From the NCBI GenBank assembly GCA_012729265.1, contig JAAYDL010000328.1:1-44412 (forward strand): a DNA stretch of 44,412 nucleotides, read 5' to 3'. The stretch comes from Lentisphaerota bacterium. GTDB lineage: Bacteria > Verrucomicrobiota > Kiritimatiellia > Kiritimatiellales > Pontiellaceae. Positions within the stretch are counted from its first letter, which is position 1. Every line of letters begins with the position of its first letter. Below the pieces are notes generated by a model that was not told the origin of the DNA, made no database searches, and was given only the letters and a program-made list of their open reading frames with translations. The translations under genes and the position numbers were made by a program. This document shows, in pieces, positions 32,440 to 41,442 of the stretch.

Positions 32440-33777
32440 ATGCTTTCCGCGTTTCTCAATATGTTTAAGATTAAGGAGCTCCGGAGTCGAATTTTGTTCA
32501 CTCTGGGCCTCGTGTTCATTTGCAGACTGATCGTTTCTGTTCCGCTTCCCGGTGTAAGTGCTTCCATTATTGAATCATGGGTCACTGCATCTGGAGGCCG
32601 CACTGGCGACGGTCTGTTGGGACTCATGAACCTTTTCAGCGGGGGTGCTATGATGAAGTGTTCGATCGGAACACTGGGTATTATGCCCTACATCAGTGCA
32701 TCGATTATTATTCAGCTGATGAGCGGTGTGATTCCTTATCTTGAAAAACTGAGACGCGAAGGCGATGTGGGTCACCAAAAAATTACGCAGTATACCCGTT
32801 ATCTGACGGTAGTTATCTGTGCTGTGCAGGCGGGTTTTATGGCGGTTGCTTTAAGCACCGGAAACTATTGGGGACTGCCAGCAAACGTGGTTCAAGTTAA
32901 TCCGATCGGATTTTTCCTGCTGTGTATTGTCTCTCTGGTAACGGGTTCGCTCTTGTTGATGTGGGTTGGGGAGCAGATTACATCCCGTGGAATCGGGAAT
33001 GGTATTTCTTTAATTATTACCATCAATATTGTCAGCAGTCTCCCAAATGCTGTCCAATTGGTTTTCACTCAGTCCACTGGCGAAGGCGCTCTGATCGGTC
33101 CGTTCCATATTGTATTTATGTTGGCACTGATCTTTGCCGTTGTTCTCGCGGTTGTTGCGATTACGCAGGCTCAGCAAAAAGTGCCTGTACAATTTGCAAA
33201 ACGTATGGTTGGGCGTAAGCCGATGCAGGGAGGAACGCAGCACCTTCCTCTGCGTGTGAATTATTCCGGTGTGATGCCGATTATCTTTGGTTCGGTAATT
33301 CTTCAGGTTATTCCAGCGGTTGCCCGCTGGATGCCTTGGCAAGGGGCAAAAGAGTGGGCTCAGTCTTTCCCCCTCTCCAATATGTATCTATTCCTCTTTG
33401 CTCTAATGATTCTGTTTTTCTCCTACTTCTGGGTTGCGACGCAGTTTAATCCAGTACAGATCGCGGATGACCTTAAGCGTCGGGGTGGATATGTTCCGGG
33501 TATTCGTCCGGGGCGGCCGACCGCCGACTATCTGGACCGTGCAATGACGCGTCTGACGTTGGCGGGGGCAATTTTCCTTGCGGTGATTGCGATTCTGCCG
33601 AACATCATGAATAAAACGTTTAATGTTCACTGGACAATCGCTGAATTTTTTGGCGGTACCAGTCTCTTGATTATTGTCGGGGTGATGCTCGATACCATGC
33701 GTCAGGTCGAATCGCACCTGCTGATGCACCACTATGATGGGTTCCTCAAAAAAGGTAAGATGCGCGGTAGACGATGA
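32440..33777 (+). CDS. secY: Protein translocase subunit SecY
   Basis: SecY is the channel of the general secretion pathway in the inner membrane and works with SecE, SecG and SecA. The 445-residue protein has ten hydrophobic segments. It shows RILFTLGLVFICRLIVSVPLPG at the first, GIMPYISASIIIQLMS at the second, and IRPGRPTADYLDRAMTRLTL, a cytoplasmic loop motif, near residue 355. AACGAAAGG precedes the ATG by several bases. It lies 20 bases after rplO and overlaps adk by four bases. It serves the many exported proteins and lipoproteins of this window. Confidence 0.98.
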   Translation: MLSAFLNMFKIKELRSRILFTLGLVFICRLIVSVPLPGVSASIIESWVTASGGRTGDGLLGLMNLFSGGAMMKCSIGTLGIMPYISASIIIQLMSGVIPYLEKLRREGDVGHQKITQYTRYLTVVICAVQAGFMAVALSTGNYWGLPANVVQVNPIGFFLLCIVSLVTGSLLLMWVGEQITSRGIGNGISLIITINIVSSLPNAVQLVFTQSTGEGALIGPFHIVFMLALIFAVVLAVVAITQAQQKVPVQFAKRMVGRKPMQGGTQHLPLRVNYSGVMPIIFGSVILQVIPAVARWMPWQGAKEWAQSFPLSNMYLFLFALMILFFSYFWVATQFNPVQIADDLKRRGGYVPGIRPGRPTADYLDRAMTRLTLAGAIFLAVIAILPNIMNKTFNVHWTIAEFFGGTSLLIIVGVMLDTMRQVESHLLMHHYDGFLKKGKMRGRR

Positions 33778-34415
33778 AGGCGGTAGTTCTTTTGGGACCT
33801 CCTGGTGCAGGGAAGGGCACAGTCGCGGAAGTTTTGTCCGAAAAGGGATATCGTCACGTTTCAACGGGCGATCTCCTTCGTGCGCAGATAAAAGAACAGA
33901 CTCCGCTGGGGCTTGAAGCCAAAGCGCTGATGGAGCAGGGGAAGTTTGTTCCCGACAACGTGGTCGTTGGAATGATCCGCGATCTGATTTCGAACACCGA
34001 TGGATCGGCAAATTTCCTGCTCGACGGATTTCCGAGAACGCTGGTTCAGGCACAAAAACTGGACGAACTTATTGCCTCTGAAAACGGAACGATTGAACGT
34101 GTGATTCTGCTGCGATGTCCCGATAAAGTGATTGTCAAACGGCTCTCCGGTCGGCGCTCCTGCCCGGAGTGCGGAGCCGTCTACCATATGCTCTATAATC
34201 CGCCGAAAAACGGCGAAGTGTGCGATAACGATGCCACCGCGCTCATACAACGTTCGGATGATAAAGAAGAAACCATTCTGAATCGCCTTTCTGTTTATGC
34301 TGAGCAAACCGCCCCTTTGATTGGCTTTTATGCCGAAAAAGGGCTTGTTCGCGAGGTAAATGCCGATCAAAGCATTGCTGACGTTCGTGCTGATGTAATG
34401 GAGCAATTGGCATAA
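33774..34415 (+). CDS. adk: Adenylate kinase (zinc-binding LID type)
   Basis: Adenylate kinase interconverts ATP, ADP and AMP in the cytoplasm. The 213-residue protein has GPPGAGKGT as P-loop (residues 8-16), STGDLLRAQI and DGFPRT as nucleotide-binding elements. The long LID domain carries Cys130-x-x-Cys133 and Cys150-x-x-Asp153, which fit a structural zinc site. The ATGA overlap with secY shows translational coupling, as in many bacteria where the order is secY-adk-map. map begins two bases after its stop. Confidence 0.97.
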   Translation: MKAVVLLGPPGAGKGTVAEVLSEKGYRHVSTGDLLRAQIKEQTPLGLEAKALMEQGKFVPDNVVVGMIRDLISNTDGSANFLLDGFPRTLVQAQKLDELIASENGTIERVILLRCPDKVIVKRLSGRRSCPECGAVYHMLYNPPKNGEVCDNDATALIQRSDDKEETILNRLSVYAEQTAPLIGFYAEKGLVREVNADQSIADVRADVMEQLA

Positions 34416-34417
34416 TC

Positions 34418-35188
34418 ATGTCCCGGCGTAAAGGCATCATTATTAAGAATGCCTCCGAACTGAAGGCCATGCATATCAGTGCCCGTAAAACGGCAACGAT
34501 TCTTCATAAAGTGGCAGCGAAAGTGGCTCCCGGTGTCACCACCTCGGAGCTCGATGAATATGCCGCAGAACTTGCCCGAAAAGAGGATGGCATCTGCACA
34601 TTCTACGGTTACCACGGTTACCCTGGGCATATCTGTGCATCGATCAATGAAGAGGTTGTTCATGGCATTCCCGGGCGACGAGTCATTCGCGACGGTGATG
34701 TGGTGAGTATTGATTTTGGTCTGACCTACGGCGGTTTTGTTGGCGATACTGCGACTACAGTTGCGGCCGGAACTATTCATCCGGAGTGGCAGCGCTTATT
34801 GGATGTGACCCGGATATGTCTTGAAGTTGCCATTGCAAAAGCGGTGGAAGGTAACCGCCTTTCCGATATTTCTCACGCGGTTCAATCGTTGGCAGAAGGG
34901 GCCGGATTTTCGGTGGTGCGGGACTTTGTCGGCCATGGAATTGGTCGCGAAATGCACGAAGAACCGCAGATTAAAAACTATGGCCCGCCCGGAAGAGGTC
35001 CCGTTCTTAAATCCGGCATGACCTTGGCCATTGAGCCGATGATAAACCTCGGTATTCACCGAACCCAAACACTGGGCGACGGCTGGACGGTCATTACAGC
35101 CGACCGTCAACCCTCCGCACACTTTGAGCACACCGTTGCTGTCGGCAAAGAACGGGCCGAAATTTTGACGATTCCGGATCTGGACTAA
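34418..35188 (+). CDS. map: Methionine aminopeptidase type I
   Basis: This enzyme removes the initiator methionine from nascent proteins. The 256-residue protein has the five metal ligands of the pita-bread fold: Asp99 in SIDFG, Asp110 in VGDTATT, His173 in GHGIGREMHEEP, Glu206 in AIEPM and Glu237 in HFEHTV, with His83 in the substrate pocket (EEVVHGIPG). It ends the ribosomal transcript. infA, rpmJ and the alpha-operon genes that often follow are absent, and a convergent larE lies 14 bases away. Confidence 0.97.
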   Translation: MSRRKGIIIKNASELKAMHISARKTATILHKVAAKVAPGVTTSELDEYAAELARKEDGICTFYGYHGYPGHICASINEEVVHGIPGRRVIRDGDVVSIDFGLTYGGFVGDTATTVAAGTIHPEWQRLLDVTRICLEVAIAKAVEGNRLSDISHAVQSLAEGAGFSVVRDFVGHGIGREMHEEPQIKNYGPPGRGPVLKSGMTLAIEPMINLGIHRTQTLGDGWTVITADRQPSAHFEHTVAVGKERAEILTIPDLD

Positions 35189-35202
35189 CGGGATAGTTCG
35201 GC

Positions 35203-35994
35203 CTATGCGCTTGATCCCATCGTATAACCGTTGAGGTCGAGGGTCACAAAGCGGTAGCCTGTTTCTTTGATGGCGGCCACCAGTTCGGTGCGCTCGCTCA
35301 TGAGTTTATTAAAATCGATCAGATCAATTTCGATCCGGCATAAGGTGTCGTGGTGGCGGATTCGGTATTGGCGATATCCGTATGCGCGAAGAATGTTTTC
35401 AGCTCGCTCCACCTGCGCCATCGCCTCCAACTCAATACGTGTTCCGGTGGGGAAGCGCGAACCGAGGCAGGCGAAGGAGGCTTTGCGGGCGGTCGGCAGG
35501 CCGCGTCGTTCACTCAGTACACGGATTTCGCTTTTATAGAGACCGGCATCTTGCAGCGGTGCAATCACCTCATGATGGACGGCCGCCTGTGCTCCTGGGC
35601 GGATGTCACCTTTGTCATCTTCAATAGCACCATGCGCAAGCACAAGGTCTTCGGAGGCATCCAGCACGGCCTTCATTCGGCTGAAGAGTTCGTTTTTACA
35701 GTGGAAGCATCGGTCGCCTTTGTTTTGCAGGTAGGCTTTATTCTCATGCTCATGAGTTTGGATGATGCGGAGGTTCCAGCCGCGCCCCTCGGCCATCGCA
35801 ATGGCTTCGGCAAGTTCCTCGCGAGGAATCGACGGCGAGTCGGCGATCATGAGGACTGCATTGTCCCCGAGCGCCTCGTGAGCGCAGGAGGCCAGATACG
35901 TGGAATCCACGCCTCCGGAATAGGCGATCGCCAGTTTCGGATGCTGTTTAAGCGCTTGAAGCAGTGCGTTTTCTTTCTCTTCTATCGAATGCAT
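35203..35994 (-). CDS. larE: ATP-dependent sacrificial sulfur transferase LarE
   Basis: LarE supplies sulfur to the nickel-pincer nucleotide cofactor first found in lactate racemase; in the best-studied enzyme its own cysteine is sacrificed. The 263-residue protein has the PP-loop SGGVDST at residues 26-32, CFHCKNELF near residue 96 and the key Cys176 in SFACLGSRFPTG. larA, larB and larC are not in the window, so its client must be elsewhere. The ATG at 35994 has no clear ribosome binding site. The gene is convergent with map and separated from the upstream GH43 gene by a terminator. Confidence 0.9.
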   Translation of the reverse strand: MHSIEEKENALLQALKQHPKLAIAYSGGVDSTYLASCAHEALGDNAVLMIADSPSIPREELAEAIAMAEGRGWNLRIIQTHEHENKAYLQNKGDRCFHCKNELFSRMKAVLDASEDLVLAHGAIEDDKGDIRPGAQAAVHHEVIAPLQDAGLYKSEIRVLSERRGLPTARKASFACLGSRFPTGTRIELEAMAQVERAENILRAYGYRQYRIRHHDTLCRIEIDLIDFNKLMSERTELVAAIKETGYRFVTLDLNGYTMGSSA

Positions 35995-36047
35995 GTGCGC
36001 TGATATAACGGATCGTTTTACGTGCGGCCAACCTGTAATGAAACTAA

Positions 36048-36076
36048 AAGGGAGGTCCCTTTTGAGAACCTCCCTT
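36048..36076 (-). terminator. Terminator after the first GH43 gene
   Basis: AAGGGAGGT and ACCTCCCTT form a 9-bp stem with an 11-base loop, followed on the minus strand by TTTTAGTTT. It lies 22 bases after the GH43-CBM6 stop and ahead of larE. Confidence 0.8.
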
Positions 36077-36098
36077 GCGGAATTAAAATAAGCAGAGC

Positions 36099-37436
36099 TT
36101 ATTCAAAGCTGACCCAGTCGATTTCGGCTTTGCCCTTGGTCAGGACAACGACGAGATCCTTTTCGCCTTCCGGAATGGTCTTGAGCGCGGCAGTTGCTGC
36201 CTTCATCTCTTCACTCTTCGGAATTTCAACGGTGGTCAGCAGCGTGCCGTCCTCTTTCCCGAGGCGGATTTCAACGCTTGCACCTTCGGCAGAGCTGGCT
36301 TGGACGGTGACCGACTTCAGGTCTTTCTTGCCGAAGTCAACACGGTCAAATTTGATCCACGCCTTTTCTTCGGTCATGATCGTTTTCCAACCCTTGAAGG
36401 TGTCTTCCCGGTTGATGTAGTCGACCTTGGCACCGTTTTCACTGATGGCGCTGTAGCGGTCGATCTGCAGCTTGCTTTTCGCGCTGGGCGTGCCGACGCC
36501 GCGCAGGGTGGGGATCACCTTCTTGATGGTTCCGTCTTCATTGAAATAGAGGAAATCAGCGCGGATCGAGCGGTTCTTGTCGAAGTCCGGCGAGAGATCC
36601 CTGTCGTGGTAGAAAAGATACCACTGGTCCTTGTATTCGAGAATGGAGTGATGAACCGTCCAGCAACCGCTTTCGCTCTGATCAAGGATGACGCCCATCC
36701 ACGTATACGGTCCCCAGACGTTGTCGGCCATACAATATTCGAGACGTTCGGCTTCCTGTCCCTGCTCGTTTCTAACCGCATGGGGGAAGGTCAGGTAATA
36801 TTTTCCATTCCGCTTAAAGGTCCAGGAGCCTTCGATGAGGCCGGGCGTCGGCAGATTGGCAATGCGTTCCTGCCCAATTTGACCCTGCTTGTTTTCCACT
36901 TCGACCATATTATCTCTGAGCTTGCCGACCGAGATGCCGCCGGTAAACATGTAGTAGGAACCATCGTCATCGATGAATACGCACGGATCGATTCCACGCG
37001 GACCGTTCACCGGCTGGTCGAGAACTTTCCACGGGCCGTGGGGCGTCGGGGAGGTGGCCACGCCGGTCCGCCCGCCGGCCGGGAAATAGAAATAGTAGGT
37101 GCCGTCTTTTTCCACGCAGTCCGGTGCCCACATATCGTACCCTTTACGGTTCAGCCAGGTGACGTTGGTTTGGTTGAACATGACGCCGTGGTCCGTCCAA
37201 TCGATCAGGTTTTCTGACGAGAAGACGTGGTAGTCTTCCATGCAGAACCAGTCTTGCCGTACACCTTCCGGAGCCGGAATGTCATGCGAAGGATACACAT
37301 AGATCTTGCCTTCGAACACATGGGCCGAGGGGTCAGCGGTGAACTGGTCCATGATGAGCGGGTTCTGGGCCTGCGCCCCAAGCGATGCCAGCCCGGTTAT
37401 ACCCAGCGCCAGCAGCAACGTATTGTTGTTTTTCAT
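36099..37436 (-). CDS. Secreted GH43 glycosidase with CBM6-like domain
   Basis: GH43 enzymes cleave xylosyl or arabinosyl linkages in hemicellulose by inversion. The ATG at 37436 is chosen because GGGAG lies six bases before it. The protein has 445 residues with a signal peptide ending near AQAQ. The five-bladed propeller supplies Asp35 (TADPSAHVF), Asp149 (GIDPCVFIDDDG) and Glu201 (LIEGSWTFKRNG) as the expected catalytic triad. Residues about 330-445 form a carbohydrate-binding module resembling CBM6, with WIKFDRVDFG and a final IDWVSFE. It follows the arabinanase-like gene by 111 bases in the same direction. The exact linkage is not clear. Confidence 0.88.
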   Translation of the reverse strand: MKNNNTLLLALGITGLASLGAQAQNPLIMDQFTADPSAHVFEGKIYVYPSHDIPAPEGVRQDWFCMEDYHVFSSENLIDWTDHGVMFNQTNVTWLNRKGYDMWAPDCVEKDGTYYFYFPAGGRTGVATSPTPHGPWKVLDQPVNGPRGIDPCVFIDDDGSYYMFTGGISVGKLRDNMVEVENKQGQIGQERIANLPTPGLIEGSWTFKRNGKYYLTFPHAVRNEQGQEAERLEYCMADNVWGPYTWMGVILDQSESGCWTVHHSILEYKDQWYLFYHDRDLSPDFDKNRSIRADFLYFNEDGTIKKVIPTLRGVGTPSAKSKLQIDRYSAISENGAKVDYINREDTFKGWKTIMTEEKAWIKFDRVDFGKKDLKSVTVQASSAEGASVEIRLGKEDGTLLTTVEIPKSEEMKAATAALKTIPEGEKDLVVVLTKGKAEIDWVSFE

Positions 37437-37547
37437 TTTCTTCTCCCTGTGTTGGTAGTTTGAGCTGGTCAGATGGTCCTCCATTCAAACCAACTGTTTA
37501 GTGTGTTTCAGTTCATACAGCTTTGTCAATCAAGTGAGTTCCCTTAT

Positions 37548-38576
37548 TTATGGAAGCAGCGCCGCCCGCGGCCACCCTTTTTCCCAGACGAGAGTTGATA
37601 TATGTAGTCGAACGCGACCGTTATTTCCAGCATAAGCGTGAAAAACCAGATAGTCCTGCCCGTCTTCACGGAAGATCGCTTCATGGCCTGGACCTTTCCA
37701 ATTGGGCGTTGTGGCCTGAAGGAGCATGCTCCCACCGCCGTCATTCATGGAGATTCCTTCCTTGTCGAGGTAGGGGCCCGTAATGTTTTTCGAGCGGCCC
37801 ACGCGTATATTGTAGGTACTGTTGACTCCCCGACAGCAGAAGTCATACGAGGCAAACAGATAAAAATATCCGTCGCGCTGAATAATAAACGGAGCCTCGA
37901 TCGCGCCCTCGGTGGGGGGTGTTCGGGGTTCGAGTTCTCGGGGCCGGCTGGCAATGGCATAAGTGGACGCATCTTCCTTCGATGCTTTTCCGGTTGCCGG
38001 ATCAATCTTCCGGATCATGATTCCTCCCCAGAAGCTGCCCCAGGAAAGCCAGACGTTGTCTTCGTCAATTACAATAATATTGGGGTCGATCGCATTAAAG
38101 TCGGTTTCCTCGGGCCGCGAGCGGATCACCATGCCGCGATCTTCCCATTTATAGTCGGGGCTTTTGGGGTCGAGCGTTCGGTTTACAGCCAGTCCGATGG
38201 CTGACTCATTCACACCGAAACTGGAGAGGGAATAGTAGAGGTGGTAACGCCCGTTAAAATAGGAAATATCCGGTGCCCAAGCTTCTTCTGTGCGCGGGAG
38301 TTCTTCTTTAACCCATTCGGGGAGAGTCTCAAATACGGTGCCTTCGCGCGTCCATTCCACCATGTTGGTGGATGTCCAGATCGGAATGTTTCCACCGGTG
38401 CAGAAGAGATAATAGGTGTCGTTCTGTTTGATCATAACCGGGTCATGAGTAGAGGGCCTGCTCTCAATTTCGAGCATACGCGGTTCTTGGCCGCCCGACA
38501 TGCATCCTGTCAAAAGCAACGCTGCAAGCGCTGAAAAACAAAACGGAAAATCCGTTTTTGCCCATACTCTCTTCAT
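37548..38576 (-). CDS. GH43 arabinan endo-1,5-arabinosidase-like lipoprotein
   Basis: This 342-residue lipoprotein (lipobox LLTGC, Cys25) is a GH43 enzyme of the arabinanase type. Asp45 in THDPVMIKQNDTYYLF, Asp164 in DFNAIDPNIIVI and Glu227 in EGAIEAPFIIQRDGYFYLF fit the catalytic triad. The CCRGVNSTYNIRVGRS segment and the SWGSFWGGI segment are typical of endo-arabinanases. GGATCGGGGG lies directly before the ATG. The lipid anchor would keep it on the cell surface or in the periplasm. Substrate is inferred as 1,5-arabinan, for example from pectin side chains or algal arabinan. Confidence 0.87.
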   Translation of the reverse strand: MKRVWAKTDFPFCFSALAALLLTGCMSGGQEPRMLEIESRPSTHDPVMIKQNDTYYLFCTGGNIPIWTSTNMVEWTREGTVFETLPEWVKEELPRTEEAWAPDISYFNGRYHLYYSLSSFGVNESAIGLAVNRTLDPKSPDYKWEDRGMVIRSRPEETDFNAIDPNIIVIDEDNVWLSWGSFWGGIMIRKIDPATGKASKEDASTYAIASRPRELEPRTPPTEGAIEAPFIIQRDGYFYLFASYDFCCRGVNSTYNIRVGRSKNITGPYLDKEGISMNDGGGSMLLQATTPNWKGPGHEAIFREDGQDYLVFHAYAGNNGRVRLHISTLVWEKGWPRAALLP

Positions 38577-38747
38577 CCCCCGATCCTTTCTGATTTCTCG
38601 TCAAAATGCAGACCAGCCGACGCGTCCAACCCCATCCGGCCCATCGGCTGACAATACAAAACGACAGAGCAGCCAAAAGATATGCAGCGTTCTACGCTTT
38701 GATTTCTCGGAAGTTGTTCGAGGTGGGTTCGTCAGCTCGTCCATAAA

Positions 38748-38778
38748 AAAGAGGCTTCCGGTAAACGGGAGCCTCTTT
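38748..38778 (-). terminator. Terminator after the esterase gene
   Basis: AAAGAGGCT and AGCCTCTTT form a 9-bp stem around a partly paired loop. On the minus strand it is followed by a T-run. It lies 26 bases after the esterase stop. The remaining 170 bases up to the arabinanase-like gene hold no ORF and presumably its promoter. Confidence 0.8.
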
Positions 38779-38803
38779 CCCCCTATGAATGGGTTGGAAT
38801 CAA

Positions 38804-41170
38804 TTAGTTCGCTTTAACACCGCTGAGCGGATAGTTGATGACCGTTTTCCAAGCCAGTTCCTGAAGGGCGGTGTTCATTTCCTCGTTCCATTCCGGATGG
38901 CTGGGATTCTTCAGGATCGACGGCATCGGCAGTCCAACCGGGCTGCGCCCGTAGATCGTCGCGAAATGCAGATAGGCATTCAGCGCAACCAGCGGAGGCG
39001 TCGGATGGCCGATCTGGTCGAGGAAGAGCTGCGATTGCTTGGTGAGACCCGGGAACTCGCCGCGGATGATCCGTTCGCGGAGTTCGGTGTTGGCCTGGGA
39101 GGTCGGAATAATGAAGAGGGCTTCGCGGCCCAGCTTTGCATTGATTTCCTTCACCTGGTCCTCGAAGGCCTTTTCACAGGTGGTGTTCAGCGTCTTGAGG
39201 TCTTCCAAGGTGCTCTGGTCCCAGGTCTTGAGCTGGCCCATCATCATCATCGACTGGCGTGCCTGGTTTCCGTCGTTGTTGAATCCCGCCCAGTTGTTCT
39301 GGACGAAGAAGCGCATGTTGGGATTCTGCAGGACCCCCATCATGACAAAGCCTTCCACGCCTACGTCGGGCATGTCCATGGGCGACATGACAAACACACC
39401 GGTCTTGCCCGCCTGTAGGGCCTGCTTGGCTTGGCTCTGTGCTTCGGCTTGGTCCCAGAACTGCGAGGTGCGCGAGAAGCCCATCCGCTGGATGTCGAGC
39501 TTTTGTCCTTCAATGCCGTACGCCTTCACCATCTCTTCGAGCGGTGCCGGAACGTCCCACATCAGGCTGTGCGAAGCGTAGAACATGGTTTCCCCTGCGG
39601 GAATGGCCGACGCAGCTTGGACGGATTCAGCCCCCGAAGGCTTCGAGGACGAGTTGATGTATTTTACAACCCAATCAAAGAAGTGCGGAATGTTTGGACC
39701 GGAGGTGTGGCCGCCTTCGTGCTGACGGAAGGCCAGATCGCCGCCCATGAGCGTACCTACTTCAGGGAGCGGTTCATGAACCCAATCCGCGATATCGTAA
39801 CCATAACCTTCCTTGCCGAGCACTTGATAGACCTTTGAGGCCAGGATACCTGCGCGGTAGCTGCCGGGAGCGTCAACCCAAGCCGGATCGCCCGGAGGAA
39901 CGCCGTAGCTGATGAAGCAGGGGCGCGGGGCGCACAATGCGATCAGCTCGTGGGAGTCGACCGGAAGGTCGGACGCATCCATTGATTTGCCATTGATGTC
40001 CGAAGCACCATATTTCAGGAAGTTGCCGGCCATCCAGTGGTATTCGCCATCGGCGGTAAGGTTTTCGACCGCTTCGCCATAATCGTGGCGATGGAGCTTC
40101 GCGCCGCCTTCGCCGGAAGAGGCAACCAGCGCAACGCCGACGCGCGGATCGAACGCCTGGGTGACTAGGGCGGCCTTGCCATAGCGAGACACACCTTCGA
40201 TCCCTACCTTCAGCGGATCAACTTTCATGTCGGGATTGGTTTCAAAGAAATCGATCAAGCAGCTCACGCCCCAGCCCCAAGCGCGGAGCGCACCCCAGTC
40301 GTCGGGCTTGCGGGGCTGTCCCTTGTTGGTCAGACCAATGATGCCTTGGCGCAGGGCATTCCCTCCGCGGTCGGCCTGGATGCTGCCGGGATTGATCGTG
40401 CCGTAGCCCCAGCCGTGACTGAGCGCCTGATAAGGAACGCCGTTGGTATTCACAGCGCCGCCACCGCCGCCCATTCCACCGAAGCCGCCGCCGAACTGGA
40501 GCAGTACCGGAACTGGTCCAGTCGCATCGACGGGAACGGTAACGCTCGCTTGGATATCCACGGTAATCTGCGGGAAGGCGCTGTTGTCGACATGACCCAC
40601 GAGGGTTTTCGTGATCGTCTTAAAATCGCCGACGCTGCCTTCGGTGGTTGCGGTTACTTCCCAAGTGACGCCCGGTACGTTGTCCGGGATGCGTCCGTAC
40701 ACTTCGCGCTCGAAGTCTTCAAGGATTTCCGCCCGGCGCTGGGTCCACTGCTCTGCGGTGGTTACTTTTGTCCCGTTTTTCAGGAGCAGTGCATTGGGAA
40801 TCGTAGGCATCCAGTCGTTTGCCGTGGCTTCATCAAATCCGGGCCCGGTCTGGTTGCCGCCGTCCTTGCCCGGACGCAGGGTCTTGATGCCGAGCTGGTC
40901 CATCATGTACTGATGGTCGTCGTAGCCCTCCTCGATCCAGGGAGTCGTTGCGGCCTGTCCGCCGCCCATTCCGCCAAAACCCCCCATTCCTCCGAAGCCG
41001 CCCATTCCGCCGCCTCCACCGGCCCGCGTGCCGGCCGGGGCGCCGCCGCCCATTCCACCAAAACCCCCAAATCCTCCTGCGGGAGCTCCAGATCGTTCTT
41101 GTCCTTGTCCATGACAAAGTGCGGCTGCCATTGCTCCGCAGATCATCAGCGTCAGCGTTTTTTTATTCAT
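38804..41170 (-). CDS. Glucuronoyl esterase (CE15) fused to SGNH-like domain
   Basis: CE15 enzymes cut the ester bonds between glucuronic acid of xylan and lignin alcohols. The 788-residue protein has a signal peptide (about 1-22) and then a Gly/Met-rich stretch (31-72, GGFGGMGG-type repeats). The CE15 domain spans about 80-505: GVSRYGK with Ser328 as nucleophile, Glu354 in SSGEGGAKLHR and His488 in HEGGHTSG. A second Gly/Met-rich loop interrupts it at 227-238. Residues 525-788 look like an SGNH hydrolase, with HSLMW (Ser535) and GHPTPPLVALNAYLHFATIYG, then GRSPVGLP. GAGGTAGG precedes the ATG. It diverges from the GH3 gene. Confidence 0.85.
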   Translation of the reverse strand: MNKKTLTLMICGAMAAALCHGQGQERSGAPAGGFGGFGGMGGGAPAGTRAGGGGGMGGFGGMGGFGGMGGGQAATTPWIEEGYDDHQYMMDQLGIKTLRPGKDGGNQTGPGFDEATANDWMPTIPNALLLKNGTKVTTAEQWTQRRAEILEDFEREVYGRIPDNVPGVTWEVTATTEGSVGDFKTITKTLVGHVDNSAFPQITVDIQASVTVPVDATGPVPVLLQFGGGFGGMGGGGGAVNTNGVPYQALSHGWGYGTINPGSIQADRGGNALRQGIIGLTNKGQPRKPDDWGALRAWGWGVSCLIDFFETNPDMKVDPLKVGIEGVSRYGKAALVTQAFDPRVGVALVASSGEGGAKLHRHDYGEAVENLTADGEYHWMAGNFLKYGASDINGKSMDASDLPVDSHELIALCAPRPCFISYGVPPGDPAWVDAPGSYRAGILASKVYQVLGKEGYGYDIADWVHEPLPEVGTLMGGDLAFRQHEGGHTSGPNIPHFFDWVVKYINSSSKPSGAESVQAASAIPAGETMFYASHSLMWDVPAPLEEMVKAYGIEGQKLDIQRMGFSRTSQFWDQAEAQSQAKQALQAGKTGVFVMSPMDMPDVGVEGFVMMGVLQNPNMRFFVQNNWAGFNNDGNQARQSMMMMGQLKTWDQSTLEDLKTLNTTCEKAFEDQVKEINAKLGREALFIIPTSQANTELRERIIRGEFPGLTKQSQLFLDQIGHPTPPLVALNAYLHFATIYGRSPVGLPMPSILKNPSHPEWNEEMNTALQELAWKTVINYPLSGVKAN

Positions 41171-41367
41171 TTTTACCTACCTCTTTTATGGGTTTAAGAC
41201 GAAGAAACGAGAGCCAGCCTCCTCCGTAATCCTCAGTACGCTGTGGTTATAGAAAGAGCCGGCTTAGTGATTATTCCCACGTGTCCCCGTCAAAATAATT
41301 TATAAAACAGGATATCAGGAAAATAATTGCACGCAAGCCGTAGCGTATATTGATTTTTTTAAATGGC

Positions 41368-41396
41368 TTGCGGCGATGCGGTCTAGCGACTATGTT
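41368..41396 (+). promoter_or_regulatory. Candidate promoter of the GH3 gene
   Basis: TTGCGG at 41368-41373 and TATGTT at 41391-41396 are spaced by 17 bases, about 50 bases before the GH3 start. ATGGATAT occurs twice in tandem just after it. Both boxes are weak matches. Confidence 0.3.
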
Positions 41397-41442
41397 CCGC
41401 ATACCATGGATATATGGATATGAAAGCAATCTTGGAGGACGA

